A DNA stretch of 64,000 nt from Membranipora membranacea (taxonomy: Eukaryota; Bryozoa; Gymnolaemata; Cheilostomatida; Membraniporidae). The stretch is from the NCBI GenBank assembly GCA_914767715.1, contig OU612073.1:25484001-25548000 (forward strand). The letters are read 5' to 3'. The notes under the pieces are model-generated. The model was not told where the DNA came from and did no database searches. It was given only the letters and a program-made list of their open reading frames with translations. This document shows, piece after piece, positions 48,154-58,600 of this stretch; position 1 is the stretch's first letter, and the number at the start of each line of letters is the position of its first letter. The translations under genes and the position numbers were made by a program.

Positions 48154-48600
48154 TTAGACACATCGGGGGCTCAGTAGATGACTGGTGTCAGGCAGCATAT
48201 TCCATTCTCTCGCTGTTCGGATGAAGAACAATCGTCGACAGTGAGTGGTGTTGGTTTGGGGAGTGAAATACTGGTGCTGGTGTCGGCGTGCTGAGTTATG
48301 CGCTGATCTAGTGATGTATTTAGCGAGGACTGATGGATTGTTGTGATGGTATTGGCTAAATACTTTTAGTCTGCGCTCACCTCTACGCTGGGAAAGTGGT
48401 GGCAGGTTAAGCTGCTGTAAGAGACTGGTTGTGGTGGTTTTGCGGTCGGTCTTTCTGGTACCGCAGATCAGGCGTGCAGCTCGTCGTTGGACAGATTCTA
48501 GTCGTTTGGCCTGAGTTTCTGTGACAGAATCCCAGGCGACAGACGCGTATTCTAATAGAGGTCTGACCAACTGCTTGTATGCAGTTTCCTTTACTGGTAA
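48154..48600 (-). mobile_element. 5'-truncated non-LTR (LINE) retrotransposon, C-terminal end of the reverse-transcriptase ORF
   Basis: The minus-strand frame encodes KETAYKQLVRPLLEYASVAW, KRLESVQRRAARLICG, LLQQLNLPPLSQRRGERRLK and FIRTAREWNMLPD, then a stop. This is the typical tail following the RT domain in Jockey/CR1-like LINEs. The fragment starts abruptly near 48600, as expected for a 5'-truncated dead copy. No RT catalytic motif is present. Confidence 0.85.
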
Positions 48601-49429
48601 CTGGTTGTAATGTTGTCAGTGTGAGGTTATCCGAGATCTTAGCAGACCAGCACCTTATCGGAATTGTACCATCTAGACCGAGAGTGCTGACAGGCTATGA
48701 ACCTTGACCTTGGACAGTCAACGCGAGATCTCGTCCTCTTTACAGTACATCTTTATAGGTGAGTAGACGTTCAAATAAATTGCTCTCTGATATTATACTG
48801 TATACCATATACCAAACCTCGCTACGCCTAGCTTTACAGTCAGTACATTACATTGACTGATTACAGTTAACTGATGTATACTTCAACTACAGCTTCTCGG
48901 TAAAGGAGCAACAATACCCCGAGGGAGAATACTCAGATGAGAGACTTCAATCTTGGTAAGGTTAGTTAGTTTTGTACCTAACTAAGTACATTACTTTAAA
49001 AGTCACAACAGCACTACACTACAGCTTCACGTCAGTCTCTCTCTCATTCTCACTGACAGTGGAGTGAGTTACATCAGTGGGGCAGTCACACACACTTACT
49101 ACTCACAGTAGTCTATCTATATTGTACTCAGTGACTGTGACTGTGAGTGAGTCTCAGTCTGACCTGGTGTGATTCAGATTGAGCAATTAAACTAACAACA
49201 TGTCTGATTGTCTCTTTTCCTCTAGTCTATCTATGGACTGGTTTATAAAGGTAGTGATGATTAACACTGATTGGTCATTACCACAAGGTACATAGTTAAA
49301 TAATCTCTGGCCAGTAACAGTTACTAAACCTATCACCAAAGATGTTGCAAATTTCCTGTCAGCAAACGAATCAGTCAGCAAATTTTAATAACCCGCCAAA
49401 ATTGGCTCAATTTGTACACTAGTTGTCTC

Positions 49430-50060
49430 CACAAACTATTGCCTTGAAATTGACTATGACTTAACACATACTGACTCTCGTGATCTGACTGGGCATGTAG
49501 ATCACTGATAAACTAGGCTGTAGTTACCACAAAGTAGATTTTGCAGAGATCAGCTCATGCCCAGAGCTGAGCATGCGCAGAATGGACTTAACATTCTGCG
49601 CATGCTCAGCTCTGGGCATGAGCTGATCTCTGCAAAATTGAGTCTCGGAATTCCGAAGCCATCTGATTGGCTACCTGCTCTGGTGACATACTCCCCAAAG
49701 CGTGCGGATTTGTTATTAATAGTTATCCTCTCTTGTCATTATTAGCTGATTTTGATTGACAGTTTATGCAGGGGGTAACCCATTTTCCCTTTCCAAAGTT
49801 GCAATCAGAACCCAAACTAAACTCATTGTTCTTGCACATGCACATGCCCAGTCAGATCATGAGAGACAGTATGATGACTTCACCATACTGACTCTAGTGA
49901 TCTGACTGGGCATGTAGTCAGTATGCAGTCACTAGTCAGCATGTACATGCCCAGAGCTGAGCATGCGCAGAATGATGACTTAATTCATACTGACTCTCGT
50001 GATCTGACTGGGCATGCCCAGAGCTGAGCATGCGCAGAATGGACTTAATTGTCATATTCT
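49430..50060. repeat. Repeated inverted segments, including a perfect 46-bp-arm palindrome
   Basis: A family of segments with GTGATCTGACTGGGCATG and CAGAGCTGAGCATGCGCAGA recurs at about 49466, 49548, 49868, 49945, 49985 and 50012. At 49539-49637 two of them face each other as a perfect inverted repeat (46-bp arms, loop GACTTAA). It looks like a nested foldback or MITE family. Confidence 0.75.
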
Positions 50061-50429
50061 GGACTATAGTAGTAAAATTACCTCTCACAACAAAGCATTG
50101 GCGGGTAATTGAAAATCCCAGATCAGCATCTTTCAAAGTTTTATCTAACTCCTTGATCAAACTTAGTTTTCTGTTTTTCTCCATTCAAAACAGAAATGAT
50201 GAATAGCTTTCAACCATTAATATAGGATAAAGCTAAAGTAAGAAGTAACCCATAACTTTTAGTCCGAGCAAAGCAAAGTGGATGTGCATGGATCATGGTG
50301 GTTTTATCTACAAATCCCATTATTATGATTAATTAAATTACACTAAATTAAACCTTATTTTTATTTTATTTACCTTGGACTGGTTTTTTATTAGTTAGTT
50401 ACTGTTAAAAGGTTGGTAGTATATTTCAT

Positions 50430-51410
50430 CCATATGTGTCAACTGTCCCGGATCTCACGGGATTGTCCAGGGATTATGCTCATTCATTGTCCCTCAAGCA
50501 CTTAATGTCCAGGGAAATGATTTATGTATGCTTAAAAATTGGTCATGTATGTTAGAATAGCTGTTATTATGTTTATTCAATTGCCCTGGCAACAGCAATG
50601 GACATGACACTATTTTGACATTGATGATACATTGTTTTACTATGATGTGTATGTCTATTGTTTGTAAGTGTAGTGTAGCCCTAATTCAATCTGTTAGAGA
50701 CTGTGATAAAAGATAAGATAAGAGTGGTTACTAGCCAATGAACTTCATTGTTCATTGTACTAGCTAAGTCCCACTTCTAAAGAAATGATTTTGATAATAC
50801 TAAAATCTCTTCACAAGTTTTTTCTTTAGTTATGGAAATATAAAATTCACACTCTGCACATTTTTGTCCAATTCTTCTCATCTCATCAAAGAAAGACAAT
50901 ACCATAACCTAAAGCAAAGAGGTCATGCAAATACTTAGATGCATGGAATACCACTTACCCTTTTCTAAAGAAAAGTGTGCAGGGGATGGGCTATGCCCAT
51001 TGTACTTACTACTGTAAAAGTGACATTAATATAACTGGTGGTGGATCTAATGATGTGTTCAGACACACACTTGGCAAGAAACATAAGGAGATGGCCAAGA
51101 CTGTACAGACCAGTAAATAATAATATATAATTACATTACAACAGCCATATCTATTGAATCTGTTTACTCATTTGTCTGTACGATTGTGTGGGACATTCTC
51201 TGTCATATCCATGTATCTATATTCAGAGTAAGCTTAATAGCATAAAATGCCTGGATTTTGGTCTTTTTTGCTTTGTAATTGCTCTAAAGCCTCGGCGGCC
51301 GGGGCGCTGCCCCAGACCCCGCCAGTTGGCCTAGGCGGCCCCCTGGACCCCCGGCCTGGTTTGTCCCTCAAAAATATTAGCCCATGTTGACAGGTATGAT
51401 TTCATCAGGG
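50430..51410 (+). mobile_element. Decayed DNA-transposon fragment with a BED-type zinc finger
   Basis: A plus-strand frame to the stop at 51118-51120 (ATG at 50986 or in-frame upstream) encodes WNTTYPFLKK, GYAHCTYYCKSDINITGGGS and DVFRHTLGKKHKEMAK: CxxxC-GG-H-x4-H spacing as in BED fingers of hAT and related transposases or domesticated relatives. Bounds are estimated from the possible ends TGTCAACTGTCCCGG and CCATGTTGACAGG. It includes a very GC-rich patch (about 51290-51355). No catalytic domain is present. Confidence 0.55.
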
Positions 51411-51465
51411 ATGTCATTCATAGCAAGAAGCAGCAGCAATCCTCCTTTTACATATTAACTGTTGT

Positions 51466-51777
51466 TGGTACAATGTATAATAAGGCCACTTGAATTTGAT
51501 ATAGCCTGTGAGTCAGTTGGTGGGGGTGGGAGATGAGTGAAAGAGATAGGGGGGAACCATCAATTCAATGTAATCTCATGATCCTTTTTCGATGTGTTTT
51601 TTTTATAATTGTGTGAGGGTATCTATATATGTCGATGTCTTTATATATAGATACCCACACAAAACACATCGAAAAAGAATCATGAGATTACATTGATGGT
51701 TCCCCCCTATACTCATTCTTCCCACTGACAAAAATCACAGGCTATAACAAAGTCACGTGGCCTTATGGTACAATGAG
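51466..51777. mobile_element. Foldback element, about 310 bp, arms of about 150 bp
   Basis: GGTACAATG...AAGGCCAC, TATAGCCTGTGA and GGGGGGAACCATCAA on the left reappear as the reverse complement on the right, meeting near 51625 (TATATATAGAT). The inner arm shares the 20-mer AATCTCATGATCCTTTTTCG apart from one base. No ORF. MITE/foldback class; target duplication not resolved. Confidence 0.75.
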
Positions 51778-52269
51778 TGAGCATCATAGCAGAGTAGCCT
51801 TATCTCTTTTTCTGTTTTGCAATAAACACAACAAAAAAGAGGCCTTCGATAAGTTTTGTATCTATTTCTACACTCAATCGATATTCCTACCATGAAAGTA
51901 CTCTAATATCCCTGATAGTGATAACCCCTGACCAATAGCAGTGAAGCCTGCCCGTTCTGTCCCTGGGGAGTCTAATGTGTCGCTGGTATCTTTTGTTTCA
52001 ACTTTATTCGTAAGTCAACAGCGGATACAATCACTAAGCATTGTAATACTAAGTAACCATAAAAGGAACCGAACACATAACTTGATTCATTTATTGTAGA
52101 TTATTCAGACCTCTAACTGCAAGCCTTAGGGTTGGTTTTAATCCACAGAATGGTGAGTTGTATCTCTACGTAGCGTCATTCTGGAAGGGATTTGTTATCT
52201 ATCTGACATTATTCCATGCCATACACGTCATCTGCATTAATTCATATATTGACCAGGAACAAGAATCCT

Positions 52270-52505
52270 GGGGGGTCTTTCAATTAGAAAGATCCATGCT
52301 TTACTAAAGCAGATTATCACATCGCTCAAAATTATCGCTCACTTGGTGTTTCAATTAGACAAATTCGTTCTCAGATCGCTCACTCAGAATCTATATAGCT
52401 CCATCAATGAGTGAGCGATCTAAAAGCCAGACCCCTAGCAGGTCTCACTCAGTGAGTGAGCGATTAGATTGCGATTTTGGCTTTTTCTAATTGAAAGACC
52501 CCCTA
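52270..52505. mobile_element. Short MITE with GGGGGTCTTTCAATTAGAAA termini
   Basis: The left end GGGGGTCTTTCAATTAGAAA is mirrored at the right end (TTTCTAATTGAAAGACCCCC). The interior of about 195 bp is rich in TCGCTCACT / GAGTGAGCGAT inverted motifs. It lies about 190 bp upstream of the DONSON start codon, so it may overlap promoter sequence. Confidence 0.75.
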
Positions 52506-52697
52506 GCTATCTAACATAATGTAAGGGAGTCATCTGATAACTATCTCATAGTCCTCATCAAATTTCCTGAACCAAGTATTCAATCAGTAACCTCCTCATT
52601 ATCAGCCCTTGGACAGCAACACTGAGCATGCTTATCTTTTTTCTATAACCTTCTTTTATTGGATTATAATGTTTGTTAGGAGACTGCTAACAACACA

Positions 52698-55600
52698 ATG
52701 AAGTCCCCTGACTTTAAGGGAGTTACAGGAAAGCTGAGACTTGTCAAGAGGAGAAAGCGCTCCAGTATCCTGAGCACATCTCTAACCACTCAGAATAGTG
52801 CTGAGGGAATGAGGACTCCTCCACTCGCCGTTAGAGGTGCGGTACCCTGTCTGCGTAATTAATTATTTAACCCAAAAACTAGCTTCAACCATAACTGTTT
52901 TGTGATCATCTCTGGTGTAAGAAAAGGAGCCTTGAAACTAGCCCGGGGTGGTTTTTGTTTCCAAAGTACTCTAACCTCTAAATGGCAGCTGTTTTTTTGG
53001 TGGAAAAAATGAGCTGTCTTCTATGGGTAGCACTGATTTGTTATTTATACTGACCTCAAGAGCTATAATCAAAATCAAAAGTATTCAAGCTGAATTTTAG
53101 AATGTTCCTGGAATGAAATTGTCAGGTGTAATTTTGAGCTTTCCTAAACAGTTTAAGGTGACAGTCCTATTAGAAAAGTGGATATATTACCCCAGTAACT
53201 TGAATATTGTGAGTTCATAGGACATAAAATAATTTTTTTTTAAATGAAAATTGTGGAAAATAGCATTTTTTTTTTTTTTAATATTTTAACAAGGATCATA
53301 GTGGTCAGGGGAGGCAATAAATCACTACGATCCACTATGATCCCAATTTTCAGACTTTGCAGAAGTTTTACTGCAACTAGGTTCACAGGCTGTTTCGTTT
53401 CATATGCCCTAAGGACTTTTCAGCCTGAGATCTTTAAAACTATACCAAACATGGCCTAGTAGGACTGTCACTTTAATATGTCATGTCATATCATTATATT
53501 TCCCGACACAGTATTTTATTTTGGCACTGGATTATCATCTTAATTTGAGTATTTATTGTCTGAACTATTCGATGTAGTCAGAATAAGACCAGCGCAACAA
53601 ATTTGTGAACCCATTCACTGATCAATTTCCGCAACACGCCCAAGTAATTGTTGGACCTGATAAGAGAACCTCAGCTTCAGCTAACAGCTCCATTCAAAGT
53701 TAGTTAGCAGTAATTGAGCTATATTTCTCTGTACAGCAAATGATTCATCACTCATCGCTCTGTCATATGATTCATTTTCTAGGAGACAAACTTAGAAATC
53801 CATTCCGGATAGTAAACAGCCCTTCCGTTGATGATAGTTACAATACCAGTGATAGTTTTGTTATACCCAAAACTCCTGAGAAATCCACACCTATACACTA
53901 TAACAGCTTAGATAGATCAGAAGTATCCCACAATACACCAGCGGATGACGCTGATGAGTTTGTTATACCGAGTACACCAGAAAGAGACTCTGATATACAG
54001 CAGTGAGTATCTCCTATAACATCTACCAATAATACTACCTTGTATTATCTACCCATAATACTAACTTGTATTATCCTATAGCCATAATACTACCTTGTAT
54101 TATCTGTGGCTGATGTTTCCCTCTGATTATAAATTGTTCTGTTTCAGGGGCAGAGAGAGATTCATGTCTTGCCCGGCTTGGAATTTGACTGTGACTGTTT
54201 ATAACTCCTCATATGCAGTCACATCACCAACCTTCAGAAGGACAAACCATCCCACACCTTTCTCTGGTTATTTTTTTATCCATTATCTTGCCTCTATCTG
54301 GTCAGGTTGTGGTGATTAGAACTGCTCTGTTGCTCAGGTAGTTAGGAGCATACTCAACTAGTCAATGATTGCAATGAAACTCTTGAAGCTCTTGATTTTA
54401 CTTCAGTCACATATGTATTTTGTAGGAGTAAGCGTAGGCGATTAACTAGTGAAGAGTATTCCCTTGTTAGCCGGCCGAGTCCCTCTGCAGATCTCATACC
54501 ACTACAGTCGGTGAGTATCAGTATATGTGTTACCTACACTTTCTGAGTGTCGGTTATGTGCTATATACACTCGCTGTTTGTTTGTAATTGACGGCTGATT
54601 TCATATCATGGCTACCCAATAAATGAAGTTATAGATTATAGGGTAAGTTGATAAAGTAAAGTATGATTATACCATCTTCTTCACACACTCTGAGTTGCCC
54701 TACAAATCCTCACCACCATATGCAGCTAATTTTTTACCAATACTAGAGAAAGCTGGATGGCCCAACGCTGATGGAAGGTCGGATATTACTTTTGTAATAA
54801 ACTTTCCGTTCTGTATTTGACAGAAAGCTTCGACGGGTTGTACCACCTTACCGATAGATTACTCTATATGTACTAAAGTGCGGATCACCTCCAGTATAGA
54901 CTTATCATCTCTGACTCGGTGTGATGATGACTCTGCGCAGACAGCGCTGCATCACTTCATCACTAATAACTCCCAGGTGTGTGCTTCATATCTTATATAT
55001 ATATATATATATACTGGTATTTATGCTAAATAACGACATATGTTTGTATCTGGTATACTACAAGCAGCATTGTCATCAAATCCAAAATGATAAGCTTTTT
55101 GGGCGATAGAGATTATTTGTAATATTATACCGTAAAGTAGAGAGATGAAGCTCATATCGACATATCGATCAGCTCTCACAATATCCCAGTGGCCAGTCAA
55201 TTTAAGGTTACATATTCTCACTATCTCACAAACCATCTCCTCTAACAATACATCATCATGAAAACAAGACAACTCCAAATTACAATACTGAAGGGTAGTT
55301 TTGTAATTTTCATTTGTAAACTTTATCATCTAATTTCCACAGGATTGAATGGTTTGAATCTAGTCAGTGTCATGATATGGTTTTCAAATAAAAAATATTA
55401 AACAATGTTCTTGTGATGAAGTTTTGTGTTGCTTTTTTATAGACAGTTTTCTGAGCTCTTATTTATGCCTCTATTCAGAGTTGTCCTCTCTCCAGTTTGG
55501 TACTTTTAACCCACACCGCATAGGAAAAACCTGCTGAAAGAGGGTTATCTTGAAAACCGCTTATGATAGGATAAAAATGATTTTTGATTCAGAGTCTGCA

Positions 55601-58600
55601 CCATTGAAAACCCTGTGAGACAGAGTTTCCAAATCATTGGAGGCTTGAATGTTGATAAATCTTAATTTTAGTGACGAAACTCATGAAAATTTCTGCCAGA
55701 TAGTCCGCAAAACAGACAGAAAATGCTATAATTGACAATCCAATTATTAAAATCATTTCCCAAACTAAGTCCATATGAGTTTTCAATGTTGCAGATTCTG
55801 AATCAAAAATAATTTTTATCCTATTATAATAAGCGGTTTTCAAGATAACCCTCTTTTCAGCACGTTTTTCCTATGCGGCATTGGTTTAAAGTACCAAACT
55901 GGAGAGAGGACAACTCCGAATTGAGGCCTTAATCAGCGCTCAGAAAACTGTCTATTAACATGATGATATCTTGTGAGAGGAGGTTGTTTGTTTCCTATGT
56001 AAGCCGATGTAGTTCGATCGACCTAATAATAATCTAGCTCTTGATTTGTTTCAGTCTGAAGCGGAGCCTCAGTTTCACAAATATTTACACTATTGGTCAT
56101 ATCCCAACCTGCCATGGTTAAATCTATATCCGAGGAAAGAGAATCATACAATAAAACAAAGCCCTCTACCTCCATCAGCTTACTCATCTCTCGATGTACA
56201 GTGGAAGGAATCATTACAGTCAACACTCAGAAGCCTTATATCAGAACAGCTAACATGTGGTTACTTCTATATACTCTGTGAGGGCTTTACTGTACTCTAT
56301 AAAAGGTAGGGGCTTTACTGTACTCTATAAAAGGTAGGGGCTTTACTGTACTCTATAAAAGGTAGGGGCTTTACTGTACTCTATAGAAGGTATACTGTAT
56401 ATTTATGTACATGAGAGTTATGTTTGTGATGATGGTATATTATTGTGGCACATTATCATGCCTCCCACACAGTCCACATGACTGGTCGTGTGTTTCCTCT
56501 CTTATCTTATGTGGACATCTGATCGACTGTTGTTACAGGCACCCCATGTATAAATAAAGTTCATCAGAAAATGACTTCTCAAATATTTAGGTAGAGAGAC
56601 AGGGGGTCAGTAAATAATGGCCTTCTGGTACACTGTATGAAAGCTACCGAGCTACTGTCATTAACAATGACGATTCTTGAGTGCCTTTTTGTGTCACGTC
56701 AGAGTGTGCCTGATCTGATTTGGCGATATGTTGTGAAATTTTAGTATAGCTTATGCATCAAGATCAGCACAGACCATCATAGGAATGCATTTTGCATCAA
56801 ATTTACATATTGTCAATCATGCTGTTAAAGGAGCTTTATTGTGGCCACACGTCCCATTCTTGGAAATTCATAGTTCATACTTAAGCACTGCGTATCAGTT
56901 TTCCTGAAATTGCACATAACTGAACCCCTGAACAACTGAACTCCTGAAATTGCACCAACTGAATCTTTAAAACTGGTACCCAATACCAAAGTATGTTGGC
57001 ATTTCCTGTACTATGCTTAATCGATGCAGCTTCGTATGTGAGAACTTCATCAACAAAAATTGTGTGCCCTCAGCAATAATGGTTCTTTTGACAATGTGTT
57101 TGAGGTTATGGAAAAATGCCGCAAAATGTATCTACCTTTGATGATCTGCGCTGATCTTGGTACATTAGGTACTTAGCTTAACACTTAGCATTATTTATCA
57201 TCGAGTTTAAAAAGTCAGGCACATTGTGACGTGATGTAAAAAGTCACTTTAGCCTCATCATATATTATTTAAAACCAAAAATTATGGTGAGATATATCTT
57301 TTGGATGAATACTGCCATCCACATTGTTAAAAACAACCTTTTTCATTTCTTTGAAAAAAATGACACAACCCTCGTCCAAACCAACTAAAAATTTAAGATT
57401 CTCAGTAAATGTGGTTCTAGTGGGTACTTCTGTGTTTGGTAAATCCGAAGTAAAACTGACAAACAAACTGGAGGTTCACCTGCAATGTATTAACTTTCAC
57501 CCCACTGAAGATATAAATAATATATTGTTTAGGTGCAGTAAGTGTAGAAATCTATCAGCAGTTGTCTCCCCTACATCCAGAGGATTCAGACAAAATCTAC
57601 AAGCTAGAGGTTAGTTCTTATAAATTGGCCCCTCATTCTGAGGCGTGTCGAAGGAATATGTGATACTGTCAACCTCCTCAACAATCACCTCTGCTGCCAT
57701 TACTGTCAACTTCCTCAACAATCACCTCTGCCATTACTGTCAACTTCCTCAACAATCACCTCTGCCATTACTGTCAACTTCCTCAACAATCACCTCTGCC
57801 ATTTCTGTCAACTTCCTCAACAATCACCTCTGCCATTACTGTCAACTTCCTCAACAATCACCTCTGCCATAACTGTCAACTTCCTCAACAATCACCTCTG
57901 CCAATACTGTCAACTTCCTCAACAATCACCTCTGCCATTTCTGTCAACTTCCTCAAGAATCACCTCTGCCATTACTGTCAACTTCCTCAACAATCACCTC
58001 TGCCATAACTGTCAACTTCCTCAACAATCACCTCTGCTGCCATTACTGTCAACTTCCTCATCAATCACCTCTGCTGCCATTTCTCGTTAATCTCTGGAAG
58101 GAATTATCAGCTACAATGAAACATTAACTGTGTTTAATTGAAAGATGGCAGCCTGCCTCACTGGCTGCCTCACTGGCTGCCTCACTGCCTGCCTCACTGC
58201 CTGCCTCACTGCCTGCCTCACTGCCTGCCTCACTGCCTGCCTCACTGCCTGCCTCACTGCCTGCCTCACTGCCTGCCTCACTGCCTGCCTCACTGCATAA
58301 AATAATCTAAGGTTTCCTTATCATTACGCGTCCAGTTTACTTGTGTGAGGCCATCTTCAGATAACTGAGATTACTAGTCTTATATTATATTACAGGTATA
58401 GAGTTTATTATGCCAGTACCCGATGACTCTGTACCCCTGACCGAATCTACAAAGCCCAGGTGAGTAGAAGATTAATGTTTATCTAAAGTTACCCCCTCAT
58501 ACAGCTCCTAATCATCTTCTTGGTCACTGCTATATTTATGATGTTTCCAATGAGAGCACTTTTGAGCTGTCCCGACATAAAAATTCATCTCAATACAGAG

